Of a stretch of DNA of 64,000 bases, positions 10,329 through 19,657 are shown in pieces. Below the pieces are notes generated by a model. The model did no database searches and had not been told where the DNA came from. It worked only from the letters and a program-made list of their open reading frames with translations. The translations under genes were made by a program, and so were the position numbers. The stretch covers positions 2,294,001 through 2,358,000 of the forward strand of contig NZ_CP049304.1 of the NCBI RefSeq assembly GCF_019444005.1. Reading direction: 5' to 3'. The stretch's first letter is position 1. Each line of letters opens with the position of its first letter. Source of the DNA: Liquorilactobacillus nagelii DSM 13675 (GTDB lineage Bacteria; Bacillota; Bacilli; Lactobacillales; Lactobacillaceae).

Positions 10329-11225
10329 ATGCTACAAATAAATGATTTGACAAAAACTTTTGGTCAAGTAACAGCTGTTGATCATGAAAGCTTCCAAGTC
10401 AAACCGGGGGAAATTTTGGGGCTAATCGGTCAAAATGGTGCCGGAAAGACGACAACATTTCGGATGATTTTGAATTTTCTAACGCCAGATAGTGGACAGA
10501 TTACTTGGGGTAATCAGCCGCTAAAACAGGCAGATTATGATCAAATTGGTTATTTACCAGAAGAACGTGGGCTATATCCTAAAATGAGTGTCGGTAATCA
10601 AATTACCTATTTTGCTAGATTACATGGGATGAAGCCAGCCGAGATTCGTCAGCAGATTCCACAATGGATGGAACGTTTTCAAGTTAAGGGTAAGCTGACT
10701 GATAAAATTAAGGATCTTAGTAAGGGTAACCAGCAAAAAGTTCAGTTGATTGCTACCTTAATTCATATGCCGAAGCTGGTTATCTTAGATGAACCATTCT
10801 CTGGACTTGATCCAGTAAATGCGAGTTTATTAGAGGATGGAATTTTGATGTTGCGTGATGCCGGTTCAGCCATCATTTATTCAAGTCATGACATGGGGAA
10901 TGTGGAAGCAATCTCTGATCAATTAGTGATGTTGCGCAATGGACAAGTTGTTCTCAGTGGAGCTGTTAGTGATATTCGTCAAAGTTTTGGTCGGACCAAG
11001 CTTTTCTTAGAGTCTAATTTAACCCAAGAACAATTAAAGGCTTATCCAGAAGTTAAATCTGTCAAACAACGAGGAGCGGAGTTGGAATTAACTCTTAGTG
11101 ATCCAGCTGCGGGACAAAAAATCTTTGCAGCAGCAACTAAAGAAGGGTATATTCCTGAATTTCGTCAGGTACCACCATCACTGGATGAAATTTTTCGTTT
11201 GAAAGCAGGTGCAGCTGATGAATAA
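10329..11225 (+). CDS. ABC exporter ATP-binding protein
   Basis: A 298-residue ABC ATPase with a C-terminal extension of about 80 residues (DUF4162-like), as in NatA/YhaQ-type exporters. Walker A is GQNGAGKTTT (about 36-45), the Q-loop is near YLPEERGLYPKM, the signature is LSKGNQQKVQ, Walker B is LVILDEPFSGLDP, and the H-loop is SSHDM. The LSKGNQQ signature instead of LSGGQ is typical of this branch. It pairs with the permease that overlaps its 3' end. Substrate unknown; relatives export sodium or toxic compounds. Confidence 0.9.
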   Translation: MLQINDLTKTFGQVTAVDHESFQVKPGEILGLIGQNGAGKTTTFRMILNFLTPDSGQITWGNQPLKQADYDQIGYLPEERGLYPKMSVGNQITYFARLHGMKPAEIRQQIPQWMERFQVKGKLTDKIKDLSKGNQQKVQLIATLIHMPKLVILDEPFSGLDPVNASLLEDGILMLRDAGSAIIYSSHDMGNVEAISDQLVMLRNGQVVLSGAVSDIRQSFGRTKLFLESNLTQEQLKAYPEVKSVKQRGAELELTLSDPAAGQKIFAAATKEGYIPEFRQVPPSLDEIFRLKAGAADE

Positions 11226-12477
11226 GTATTGGATCGTTACAAGTCAAGTTTATCGTAAAAATTTAAAAAGTGGTTCTTGGTTATCATTAGTTTTATCGCC
11301 ATTAATTTTGTTGGCAATTGTCATTGGGATTGGTTGGTACTTCGGCCAGAATAGTCAACCGGCGCAAGTAGCGGTGGTGACGGATAATCCTGTGATTGCA
11401 CAAGCTTTGAAAAAAACAAATGATGCTGACATTCATTATCAACATTTATCTGCAACTCAGGCGAAAAAAAAGTTAACCAACGAGAGTATTACCGGTATCT
11501 TGACCATTAAGACTCAACCAACCATTTCAGCAAAATACATCGAATTAGCCAATGCAGAAACAAGTGCAGATTTGAGTAAGATGCGAACAGCGCTCTCCAG
11601 TTTGAAAACCAGTCAAACTGCGAGTCAGTTAAAATTGACACCAGCACAGCTGCAGGCATTAATCACCCCAGCTAAAATGCAAAAAAAGACGGTTTCTATT
11701 GAAAATGGAAAACAGGTTACTAAAAGTAATTCAACCTCGACGGCTAATTACGCCTTTGCAACGGGATTGACAGTCTTTATTATGTTGATTATTACTGTGT
11801 ATGGTCAGATGCTGGCACAAGAAATTGCGACTGAAAAAGGCTCACGTATTATGGAAATTTTATTGAGTTCGGTTAGTGCAGCTACCCAATTTTTCGCTAA
11901 ATTAACGGCAATTTTATTGTTGCTGGTAACGCAATTAGCGATTTATGCTGTTGCAGGAGGTCTAAGTTGGACTTGGCTAAAGCACCAATCGTTTGTCAAA
12001 GAAATTTTACCATCGGTTGATTTATCAGTTCTTTGGTCAACAACTTCACTAATAGCAATTTTATTCTTTATTATTGGAACAATGACTTTTGCAGTTTTAG
12101 CCGCCTTGTTGGGTTCATTGGTAGCAAATCAAGAACAAGTTAATACAGCAGTTATGCCAATTTCCCTGTTAGCCTTGGCTGGCTATTTTCTATCACTGAT
12201 GGCCCAAGCTGGTGATTCAATGTTGATTAAAGTTTTCAGTTATATTCCCTTTATTAATGTCGAATTAATGCCAGTCAGATTGGCATTACAACATACAACT
12301 TTGTTAGCTGCTGGGATTAGTTTAGCAATTGCGGTAATTTTCTTAATCGCCTTCACTTTCATGGTGGTTAAAGTTTATCAGACCAACGTTTTAGTTTACT
12401 CAGAAGCAGGAGTTATCAAAGCTATGCGGCAATCTTTTCGAATTTGGCAAGCAGAACGAAAAAATCAAAAAGATTAA
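11218..12477 (+). CDS. ABC-2 type permease, partner of the preceding ATPase
   Basis: A 419-residue ABC-2 permease: one N-terminal helix (about residues 18-40), a large extracytoplasmic domain to about 170, then five or six helices. EIATEKGSRIMEILLSSVS is the conserved cytosolic loop of the NatB/YhaP group. ATG 11218 overlaps the ATPase stop by 8 bases and has GCAGGTG at good spacing, so I prefer it to the in-frame GTG at 11209. With the ATPase it should make an exporter. A terminator follows. Confidence 0.85.
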   Translation: MNKYWIVTSQVYRKNLKSGSWLSLVLSPLILLAIVIGIGWYFGQNSQPAQVAVVTDNPVIAQALKKTNDADIHYQHLSATQAKKKLTNESITGILTIKTQPTISAKYIELANAETSADLSKMRTALSSLKTSQTASQLKLTPAQLQALITPAKMQKKTVSIENGKQVTKSNSTSTANYAFATGLTVFIMLIITVYGQMLAQEIATEKGSRIMEILLSSVSAATQFFAKLTAILLLLVTQLAIYAVAGGLSWTWLKHQSFVKEILPSVDLSVLWSTTSLIAILFFIIGTMTFAVLAALLGSLVANQEQVNTAVMPISLLALAGYFLSLMAQAGDSMLIKVFSYIPFINVELMPVRLALQHTTLLAAGISLAIAVIFLIAFTFMVVKVYQTNVLVYSEAGVIKAMRQSFRIWQAERKNQKD

Positions 12478-12498
12478 TTTTTAATTGAGTAATTAGAG

Positions 12499-12534
12499 AA
12501 AAAAGTTTGATCAAAAAGGATCAAACTTTTTTTT
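12499..12534 (+). terminator. Intrinsic terminator after the ABC operon
   Basis: AAAAGTTTGATC at 12501-12512 pairs with GATCAAACTTTT at 12519-12530, followed by a T tract. Confidence 0.85.
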
Positions 12535-12647
12535 AGTACAAAAAATAGCAAGTATTAGTGAATACTGGGGCTTTTTTTAGTAGCAAGTGTTAATATTTAA
12601 TTGAGAAACTTATTAGATGATAAAATTTAAAAAATAAAGGAGAAGAT

Positions 12648-13610
12648 ATGATGACTGTTGATCCTCAAAAAGCACAAGCTGTCTGGAAAGATGTTGGTGA
12701 AAATGTCCAATTTACAGTTTTGAAATTAAAACGAGACGATCAAACGAAGGCTCAACAAGCAATTCAAGAATTTGCTGATCGCTATCAAGCAATTATTCGT
12801 TCATTAAGAATTCGTTCAGCAAAACCTGGTGGCGATTCTGATTTGAAGGTAACTTTAGGATTTAGCAGTAGTGCTTGGGACTACTTATTTCCAACAGCAG
12901 CTAAGCCCAAAGAGCTTGAATCTTTTGCAACTCTGAAGGGTACTAAATACCAAATGCCAGCAACTGAAGGCGATCTTTTCTTGCATATTCGGGCAGATAG
13001 TGAAGCTGTTGTCTATGAGGCTCAAACTGACTTTCGGCGTTTTCTTCAAAATATTACAACGGTTGTTGATGAAACGAAAGGATTTCGTTATTTTGAAGGT
13101 CGAGCAATTATCGGTTTTATCGATGGAACCGAGGTCCCCGCAGTTGAGGAAGCTGCTGAGTATGCTTTGGTTGGTGATGAAGATCCAAAGTTTATAAATG
13201 GTTCCTATGCCTTTGCCCAAAAATGGTTGCATGATATGGATTTTTGGAATCATTTAAAAGTTGAACAACAGGAAAAAGGTGTTGGCCGCGAAAAGTTCAC
13301 TGATTTAGAGTTAGCGGAAAAAGATAAGTATCACAATGCGCATAATATTAGTTCGAAGCTGGAGATCAATGGTGAAGAAAAAAAGATTGTCCGAATGAAT
13401 GTGCCATTTTCTGATCCAGCAGCTGGCAAAACCGGGACTTACTTTATTGGTTATGCGCGGCATTGGCAAATTATTAAGCAGATGTTGCAGCAAATGCTAG
13501 ATACATCAGATTTCTTATTGAGCTTTTCGACGATTTTATCGGGCCAAGTTTTCTTTATTCCATCACGTGATCTGTTAAATCAAATTGCAGCGGGTAAACT
13601 GAATAAATAA
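12648..13610 (+). CDS. DyP-type haem peroxidase
   Basis: A 320-residue dye-decolourising peroxidase, cytosolic type without a Tat signal. The GXXDG motif with the distal Asp is in IIGFIDGTEVP (about residues 158-168), and the distal Arg is probably in the late MNVPFSDPAAGKTGTYFIGYAR segment. Haem-binding His candidates lie in KWLHDMDFWNHL and KYHNAHNIS. DyP enzymes use hydrogen peroxide to oxidise varied substrates and depend on acquired haem in lactobacilli. Start ATG 12648 (or 12651) behind AAGGAGAAG. Single gene. Confidence 0.9.
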   Translation: MMTVDPQKAQAVWKDVGENVQFTVLKLKRDDQTKAQQAIQEFADRYQAIIRSLRIRSAKPGGDSDLKVTLGFSSSAWDYLFPTAAKPKELESFATLKGTKYQMPATEGDLFLHIRADSEAVVYEAQTDFRRFLQNITTVVDETKGFRYFEGRAIIGFIDGTEVPAVEEAAEYALVGDEDPKFINGSYAFAQKWLHDMDFWNHLKVEQQEKGVGREKFTDLELAEKDKYHNAHNISSKLEINGEEKKIVRMNVPFSDPAAGKTGTYFIGYARHWQIIKQMLQQMLDTSDFLLSFSTILSGQVFFIPSRDLLNQIAAGKLNK

Positions 13611-13738
13611 TATTATGTTGACGATGTAAAATGACAATTAATCTAAAAATAATTTTTTGTTTTGTGAGAGTACATGATGATAGGCTTTAAAACAATAAAT
13701 TTTCTTTAGGAAAAACTAATGTTTTCGGTTGCAAAACA

Positions 13739-13767
13739 TTGACAAAAAAATCACAAACTAATATGCT
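13739..13767 (+). promoter_or_regulatory. Sigma-70-type promoter of the YagU-like gene
   Basis: TTGACA at 13739-13744, 17 bases, then TATGCT at 13762-13767. The transcript would start near 13774, which excludes the in-frame TTG at 13773 as the start codon and fixes ATG 13794. Confidence 0.75.
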
Positions 13768-13793
13768 ATTAATTGAGAGAGGAAGTTGATAGC

Positions 13794-14333
13794 ATGTTTA
13801 ATTTAACAAAACCCAAAGCGTCTTTGGGGGCAATTGTATGGAAGAGTATTTGGTATGGCTTTATTGCTGGAATGATTTCTGGAATGGTTAAAATTGGTTG
13901 GGAGAACATTTTACCACCACGGACGATTGCTCGAAATCTAACTAATCCACCACAACACTTGCTGGAACAAATCGGCTTTTCAGCTAAAACGGTTCATGCA
14001 TTTGTTTATTATTCGACTGATCAGAAAGTCTTTTATGTTGCACTGTTGATCCATTTCGGTTTTTCAATTGTATTTGCAGCATTGTTTTTATTCTTGGCCC
14101 AATATTGGAAAGCAACTACATTATGGCAAGGAGCTGCTTACGGAATTGTCATTTGGATCGCATTTCATTTGATCCTTTTGCCAGCTTTAGGAACAATTCC
14201 AGCTCCATGGAATCAACCATTTGATGAACATTTCTCAGAATTCTTTGGGCATATTGTTTGGTCATGGTCAATTTATGCGGTAGCGGTATGTTTGGCTAAA
14301 AACGACAAGAAACATGTTTTAATCAATTTATAA
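13794..14333 (+). CDS. YagU/DUF1440-like inner-membrane protein
   Basis: A 179-residue membrane protein with about four hydrophobic segments. GFIAGMISGMVKIGWENILPPR near the N-terminus and FGHIVWSWSIYAVAV near the C-terminus match the YagU (DUF1440) family, whose E. coli member is linked to acid resistance. A late acidic/histidine loop (NQPFDEHFSEFFGH) is present. The start at 13794 is set by the promoter and by AGAGAGGAAG. Confidence 0.75.
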   Translation: MFNLTKPKASLGAIVWKSIWYGFIAGMISGMVKIGWENILPPRTIARNLTNPPQHLLEQIGFSAKTVHAFVYYSTDQKVFYVALLIHFGFSIVFAALFLFLAQYWKATTLWQGAAYGIVIWIAFHLILLPALGTIPAPWNQPFDEHFSEFFGHIVWSWSIYAVAVCLAKNDKKHVLINL

Positions 14334-14350
14334 ATTTAATATTGACTTAT

Positions 14351-14403
14351 AAAAGTGCAGCCTTAGTGGATTATAATCAAACCACTAAGGCTGCACTTTT
14401 ATT
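14351..14403 (+). terminator. Strong intrinsic terminator
   Basis: A perfect 19-bp stem: AAAAGTGCAGCCTTAGTGG at 14351-14369 with its complement at 14382-14400, then ATTT. Because the stem is symmetric (A-run on one side, T-run on the other) it may also act on minus-strand transcripts. Confidence 0.85.
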
Positions 14404-14688
14404 TAACATATTAAGACAAAAAAAGAGACCAATGTTTTAAAAGATTAGAATATTCGCCTCTGTACTGGCACCAAATGTGTTCAGATTATCCGTACGAATA
14501 GAAAATATATTTTATTTATGAAACTAATTTAGCTTATTTTTGAACGAAAATCAGAATATTAGTATCACGTCAAGGGTTTTTAAAGCGCCTAAGATAAGCT
14601 GAATACTAATTTGAAGCTGTTAAGAAGTATATATAGATTTTATTAAGATTTGTCCAAACCATATTTTAACTACACTTACTTTAGGCAA
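14404..14688. other. Intergenic, nothing recognised
   Basis: 285 AT-rich bases between convergent genes. I see no coding frame, RNA gene or clear repeat. Confidence 0.5.
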
Positions 14689-15876
14689 CTAAAATTGACG
14701 AAGACCATGTAAATAGACTTGTTTATCGGTTTGTTGAACAGCTTTAACATCTTCTAAGGGATTGTTTTTTAGAACGATGAAGTCAGCAAATTTACCCGTT
14801 TCTAAAGTACCATAATCAGCTTGAATCTGACATAGTTCTGCCGAATTAATGCTTGAGCATTGATAAGCTTGTGCGGGAGTCATCCCCAACTTAGTTAATA
14901 ATTCAAATTCGGCCGGTGTTTGATCAAAACCATTAAAAACAGTTCCGGCATCGGTGCCACAGGTGAATTTGACTCCTAATTGATAAGCACGAGTCAGATT
15001 TTTGTAGGTGTCATCCAAAGCATCAGCGGCTTTGTTCAACTCCCAGGATGGAATTTTGTTTTTTCCATATTTAGGAATTACCCATTCGGCGATTAGAGTT
15101 GGAGTTAGATAAGTATCTTGTTCAACCATTTGCTGTGCTTCTTTGGCAGTGACATAAAAACCATGTTCAATTGAATCAGCATGGGCATCCAAGGCATTTT
15201 GAATTCCCGGGTTGCCTTCTGCATGAACCGAAACTCGTTTGTGTTTATGGTGAGCTTCAATAATTCCAGCAGTCATTTCTTCAGTTGAAAGCTGAGGATC
15301 ATCCATGAAATCGCTGGGAGTCATCACTCCGCCAGTTGCAACCATTTTGATGTTTTGGGCACCATTTTTTAAACCTTGGCGAACAGCTTTGCGCATTTCA
15401 TCAGGAGAGTCTACTTGGTAGGCTGCACCCGGAGCATCTCCGTGACCACCTGTCATTACAAAAAGGCGACCAGAAGGCATAATTGTTGGAACGTCTGTTA
15501 ACAACCCCTTTTGTTGCATTTTACTTAATTCGATATCCAAATCAAATAAGCAGCCGCACTCACGGATAAAAGTAACGCCAGATTTTAATAGTTCGCGCAA
15601 ATGTTGATATGCCAGTACAGTAGTTTCAACTTGAGACTTGCCGAAACCACCATCAAAGGCTTGCGGATCAAGACTGATGTGAGTATGAACATTGATAAAG
15701 CCTGGCATTACATATTGACCATTTAGATCAATGGTTGGAATATCAGAAGGCAGGTCACCATTACCGATTTGCTGGATACGACCGCTGGCCTGGTCGACAG
15801 TTATCCAAGCATGAGCTAAATTCTCTTGGCTTTTCCCATCAAACAACATTAAATTTTTAAAAGTTATTAATCCCAT
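14689..15876 (-). CDS. Metal-dependent amidohydrolase (imidazolonepropionase/prolidase-like)
   Basis: A 395-residue amidohydrolase-superfamily enzyme. Metal ligands and catalytic residues: HxH in FINVHTHISLD (about 62-64), the Lys of NIKMVATGGV (probably carboxylated), His in VSVHAEGNPG and DSIEHGFYV, and the Asp of CGTDAGTVFN. The C-terminal GTLETGKFADFIVLKNNPLEDV closes the beta-sandwich. This subgroup includes Xaa-Pro/Xaa-Arg dipeptidases and ochratoxin-hydrolysing relatives, so a dipeptide or N-acyl amino acid is the likely substrate. Only gene on this strand here; divergent from the glutamine-amidotransferase-like gene. Confidence 0.85.
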   Translation of the reverse strand: MGLITFKNLMLFDGKSQENLAHAWITVDQASGRIQQIGNGDLPSDIPTIDLNGQYVMPGFINVHTHISLDPQAFDGGFGKSQVETTVLAYQHLRELLKSGVTFIRECGCLFDLDIELSKMQQKGLLTDVPTIMPSGRLFVMTGGHGDAPGAAYQVDSPDEMRKAVRQGLKNGAQNIKMVATGGVMTPSDFMDDPQLSTEEMTAGIIEAHHKHKRVSVHAEGNPGIQNALDAHADSIEHGFYVTAKEAQQMVEQDTYLTPTLIAEWVIPKYGKNKIPSWELNKAADALDDTYKNLTRAYQLGVKFTCGTDAGTVFNGFDQTPAEFELLTKLGMTPAQAYQCSSINSAELCQIQADYGTLETGKFADFIVLKNNPLEDVKAVQQTDKQVYLHGLRQF

Positions 15877-16305
15877 AAAATCTTCCTCGCTAAAATTTAG
15901 TTAAGAAAAATTATACTCGCTTTTTTTGAAAATAAAATTATAAACTTAATAAGCATAAAAATATTTTTGTGATGCTTTTTTCTTACTAGTAAAATAATTA
16001 ATGGGTTATTGATGACAAAAGATTACTAAACACCAAAAGTGCCATTAGATAAGGCTGAACACTGGAATTTTAAATTAAAATGAAAGCAGAGTTTAATAAA
16101 CTGTTTTTTTAAAACTCCAATCATTAAATTGTGCATCAATGAATTTGTTAGTAAAAAATGCCGAACTATGTAAAACTTATTTTCTATTTTTTAAACGAAA
16201 TGCTTCGGAAATTTATTAAACCATCTTAATCAAATTATTCGGTTGATATAATTAACATCTCATGATATATTTAATTTCATTATTTTGAAAGCAGGGATTG
16301 AACTT
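15877..16305. other. Divergent intergenic region, no gene seen
   Basis: About 430 bases, very AT-rich. A TTGATATAATTAA stretch near 16241-16253 contains a TATAAT-like -10 for the rightward gene, but no convincing -35. No hairpin-T-tract or small coding frame with a ribosome site was found. Confidence 0.45.
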
Positions 16306-17046
16306 ATGAAACCGATTATTGCCTTGACGGCTGACTCATTGATTGATCATTCAGCGGTTATTAATCAGCACGATGCTGACATGGCCCCGACAGCGATTAA
16401 AGAAGCTATCGTGGCTGCCGGAGGAATTCCAATTATTTTACCGTTCTCATTAACTACTGAACCCGATGAAGCGCAACTCAATCAACTAGTTGATTTATTT
16501 GATGGCTTACTGCTTCCTGGTGGCCCGGATGTTGATCCAACTTTTTTTGGGGAAGAACCAATTCCACAGATTGGACGAACCGCTTATCGCAAGGACGCTT
16601 TTGAGATTGCTTTAATAAAAAAAACTCGTGCCGTTCATAAGCCTATTTTTGCTATCTGTCGAGGAATTCAGGTTTATAACGTAGCTTGTGGTGGTACTTT
16701 ATATCAAGATTTAGCAACGCAAGATACAGCTTATGCTATTCGCCATGCCCAAGCAGCTCCGGGAAACTTTCCAACGCATCATGTTCGAATTGCTCAAGAT
16801 AGTCGGTTAGCCAAACTTTTGGGCAATAGCAGTTATGTTAACTCACGTCATCATCAAGCTGTTAAGCAACCAGCGCCAGGCTTGCGGGTAGTTGCTCAGG
16901 CAGCAGATGGTGTAATTGAGGCACTTGAGTCAATTAATGATGACAGCTTTTTAGGGGTCCAGTGGCATCCTGAAAACATGTGGCAAGTGCAAAAAGAACA
17001 ATTTGCTTTTTTTGCCGATTTAGTTGCACGAGCAGCAGCTAACTAA
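16306..17046 (+). CDS. Class-I glutamine-amidotransferase-like hydrolase (peptidase C26)
   Basis: A 246-residue member of the PuuD group (gamma-glutamyl-gamma-aminobutyrate hydrolase family). PIIALTADSL starts the fold, GLLLPGGPDVDP is the oxyanion region, the nucleophile Cys is in FAICRGIQVYNVACGGTLYQD (about residue 118), and His-Glu is in GVQWHPENM. It should hydrolyse a gamma-glutamyl compound. ATG 16306 is preferred over TTG 16285 because GCAGGGA lies between them. The amino-acid permease follows after 18 bases, so import and gamma-glutamyl hydrolysis are probably linked. Confidence 0.85.
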   Translation: MKPIIALTADSLIDHSAVINQHDADMAPTAIKEAIVAAGGIPIILPFSLTTEPDEAQLNQLVDLFDGLLLPGGPDVDPTFFGEEPIPQIGRTAYRKDAFEIALIKKTRAVHKPIFAICRGIQVYNVACGGTLYQDLATQDTAYAIRHAQAAPGNFPTHHVRIAQDSRLAKLLGNSSYVNSRHHQAVKQPAPGLRVVAQAADGVIEALESINDDSFLGVQWHPENMWQVQKEQFAFFADLVARAAAN

Positions 17047-17064
17047 TTATAGGGGGAGAATTAC

Positions 17065-18384
17065 ATGGAAAAAGTTACGCAGGTTACAAAAGAAAAATTA
17101 GGTTTTGCAAGTATTGTGTTGTTAGGGATTAATGGCATTATTGGTTCTGGGATTTTCTTATTACCTAACGTAGCGGCAGCTGCCATGGGGACAGCCGGAA
17201 TTTTTGTTTTGCTGCTGGATGCTTTATTGGTAATTTGCTTGGCATTATGCTTTGCTCAAGCAGCAACCCATTTTGATCAAGATGGCGGACCATATTTATA
17301 TGCAAAAGCTGCCTTTGGCGATTTTGTCGGTTTTGAAGTTGGTTTTGTTACCTGGGCGATTCGAATTATTGCTGAAGCGACGATGGCAGTTGCCTTTCAA
17401 ACTTTACTGGCCGGAGTTTGGCCAGCAGTGAAGTCGGGTTTTCCAGCGATGCTGACAACTACAGTTTTAATTGTTGGTTTGGCGTTCATGAATATTGCAG
17501 GCGTTCGTGTTTCTAAATATGTCAACAATGTAGTGACGGTTGCTAAGTTAGTGCCTTTAGTTTTGCTAGTGGCCGTAGGAATTTTTTTCATTAAAGGAGA
17601 TAATTTTACACCGCTATTCCCTGATGGACATTATACTCCGGGATCATTAGGAACTGCAGCAGTAACGATGTTCTATGCCTTTAGTGGTTTTGAAGGTTTG
17701 GTAGTAGCAGCTGGTGATATGCGCCAGGCAAAACGCAATTTACCAAAAGCAGTGGCGTTAGTTATGGTCTTAGTGGCTGCCTTTTACATTTTGATTCAAG
17801 TTGTTTGTACAGGAATCTTGGGTAGTGATGCTTTGGCTAAAACCAGTACACCAATTCAGAGTGCTTTTGCGCATTTTGCTGGTGGCTTTGGTAATGCTTT
17901 GGTTCAAGCTGGATCATTAGTCTCAGTAGGTGGTATCTTGGTTGCTTCTTCGTATGTAACACCACGTTCTGGAGTAGCGTTGGCCGAAAATAAAATGATG
18001 CCAGCAGCCTTGGCAAAACGTAATCGTCATAATGCTCCTTGGGTTTCAATCTTGGTTTCAATGGTTTTAGGACTATTAATTTCTTGGTCAGGAACCTTTA
18101 CTTACTTGGCCCAAATTAGCGTTATTTCACGTTTTGTTCAATATATTCCAACAGTGATTGCTGTTTTGATTTTTGCTAAAAAATATGGTAAAAATTCGAA
18201 AGGATTTAATTTGCCATTAGGTCCGGTTATTCCGGTAGCTGCATTAATAATTTCTGGTTGGTTATTATGGAACGCCTGGTTAGCAGATACTAATCATTTA
18301 CAATTTATTACTGGTTTTGGAGCTTTATTGGTAGCAGTACCATTTTATTTCTTGACGAAACACTATTCAGTAAAAGAAGATTAG
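17065..18384 (+). CDS. APC-family amino-acid permease
   Basis: A 439-residue transporter of the amino acid-polyamine-organocation family with 12 predicted helices. IVLLGINGIIGSGIFLLPN is the helix-1 substrate motif, MFYAFSGFEGLVVAAGDM is the helix-6 motif, and PRSGVALAENKMMPAALAKRN is the loop after helix 8. Length and motifs fit neutral or cationic amino-acid carriers; the substrate is not determinable. Cotranscribed with the upstream C26 hydrolase, ribosome site AGGGGGAG, terminator downstream. Confidence 0.85.
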   Translation: MEKVTQVTKEKLGFASIVLLGINGIIGSGIFLLPNVAAAAMGTAGIFVLLLDALLVICLALCFAQAATHFDQDGGPYLYAKAAFGDFVGFEVGFVTWAIRIIAEATMAVAFQTLLAGVWPAVKSGFPAMLTTTVLIVGLAFMNIAGVRVSKYVNNVVTVAKLVPLVLLVAVGIFFIKGDNFTPLFPDGHYTPGSLGTAAVTMFYAFSGFEGLVVAAGDMRQAKRNLPKAVALVMVLVAAFYILIQVVCTGILGSDALAKTSTPIQSAFAHFAGGFGNALVQAGSLVSVGGILVASSYVTPRSGVALAENKMMPAALAKRNRHNAPWVSILVSMVLGLLISWSGTFTYLAQISVISRFVQYIPTVIAVLIFAKKYGKNSKGFNLPLGPVIPVAALIISGWLLWNAWLADTNHLQFITGFGALLVAVPFYFLTKHYSVKED

Positions 18385-18393
18385 TTAATCTTG

Positions 18394-18446
18394 AAAGAAC
18401 GTTTTTAAATTGAGTTTTAAGACTCAACTTAAGGACGTTCTTTTTT
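18394..18446 (+). terminator. Intrinsic terminator after the permease
   Basis: AAAGAACGT at 18394-18402 pairs with ACGTTCTTT at 18435-18443; TTGAGT and ACTCAA pair inside. A T6 run follows. Confidence 0.8.
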
Positions 18447-18665
18447 CGAATGTTAATTTATTGGTGACTAAAAGTAATAAAAACCTCTAATTTCAAGATT
18501 TTTGATGAAAAAAAGCTCATATTTCGGTCTGTTTTGCAAAAAATGGTATGATAATAACAATCATGATTTTGGCTTTATCATTTAAGTAAAAGATCAGTTT
18601 ACTCAAAATTATGAAAATTTTATAAGTTTTGGTTCAAAGGCAGGTGAGAAAATAGAATTCATTCC
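18447..18665. other. Intergenic, nothing recognised
   Basis: About 220 AT-rich bases between the terminator and the cre/promoter of the nucleoside operon, with no frame or hairpin of note. Confidence 0.45.
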
Positions 18666-18694
18666 TTGATAACGCTTTCAAAAAATGATACGGT
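18666..18694 (+). promoter_or_regulatory. cre site overlapping the -35 of the nucleoside operon
   Basis: TTGATAACGCTTTCAA (18666-18681) fits all 16 positions of the CcpA consensus WTGNNARCGNWWWCAW. Its first six bases, TTGATA, stand 17 bases from TACGGT at 18689-18694, a possible -35/-10 pair. CcpA bound here would repress transcription when preferred sugars are present. Confidence 0.7.
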
Positions 18695-18733
18695 TTTTTT
18701 GGAGATAAAATTTAAAGCAAGTGAGGGATTAAT

Positions 18734-19642
18734 TTGAAACAGATTACGATTTTAGGAAGTTTGAATATTGATACGACACTTAAAATTGATCGTTTTCCGC
18801 TACCTGGTGAAACGGTTGAAGCGATCAACAAAAGCAGCACAGCTGGCGGTAAGGGAGCTAATCAAGCAGTAGCGGTCGCTCGGCTGGGTGCTAAAACAAT
18901 TTTTATTGGTTGTGTTGGTCGAGATAGCTCTGGTGAGTATCTGATTGAAGCTCTAGAAGAAGAAGGAATCGATACCGCAAATATTCTGCATGATGAAGAA
19001 GCGGGTACTGGGACCGCCAATATTTTATTAGATGAAGCTGGTCAAAACAGTATTGTAATTTATGGTGGAGCTAATCGTAAGCTTACTTCAGCGCAAATTC
19101 AAGCAGCAGCAGGACAAATCGCAACTAGCGAATTTTTGGTAGCTCAATTTGAAACTTCAACAGCAATGACGCTTGAAGCATTTAAAATTGCTCATCAAAA
19201 AGGCGTTAAAACAATTTTGAATCCAGCACCAGCGCACGAAATTGCACCAGAATTGTTGCGAGTGACGGACTTAATTGTTCCTAATGAAATTGAAAGTCGT
19301 TTGCTTACTGGAATTGAGATTACTAATCAAACGTCAATGGAACAAACCGCTGCGGCATTTCGTAAAATGGGAGTTAATAATTTAATTATTACCTTGGGCA
19401 GTCGGGGTGTTTATTATGCCAGTGAAGATCAATCGGTTTTAATGCCAGCGTTTAAAGTTAAAGCTGTTGATACGACAGCTGCCGGAGATACTTTTATTGG
19501 AGCATTAGCAGCAAAATTAAATAGTGATTTTAGCAATCTGGCTGAGGCAATTAAATTTGCACAAAAGGCCAGTTCAATCACTGTGCAGCGTTTGGGAGCT
19601 CAAGTAGCAATTCCAACGTTGGCAGAGATTGAGGAAAATTAA
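18734..19642 (+). CDS. rbsK: Ribokinase
   Basis: A 302-residue PfkB-family sugar kinase of the ribokinase type. GSLNIDTTLKIDRFPLPGET and GGKGANQAVAVARLGA are the N-terminal substrate motifs, and DTTAAGDTFIGALA holds the anion hole and the catalytic Asp. It phosphorylates ribose to ribose-5-phosphate. As first gene before NupC and two nucleoside hydrolases it should capture the ribose freed from nucleosides. Start TTG 18734 behind GTGAGGGA. Transcription is probably under CcpA through the cre upstream. Confidence 0.85.
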   Translation: MKQITILGSLNIDTTLKIDRFPLPGETVEAINKSSTAGGKGANQAVAVARLGAKTIFIGCVGRDSSGEYLIEALEEEGIDTANILHDEEAGTGTANILLDEAGQNSIVIYGGANRKLTSAQIQAAAGQIATSEFLVAQFETSTAMTLEAFKIAHQKGVKTILNPAPAHEIAPELLRVTDLIVPNEIESRLLTGIEITNQTSMEQTAAAFRKMGVNNLIITLGSRGVYYASEDQSVLMPAFKVKAVDTTAAGDTFIGALAAKLNSDFSNLAEAIKFAQKASSITVQRLGAQVAIPTLAEIEEN

Positions 19643-19657
19643 AAGGAGGCGGAAGCT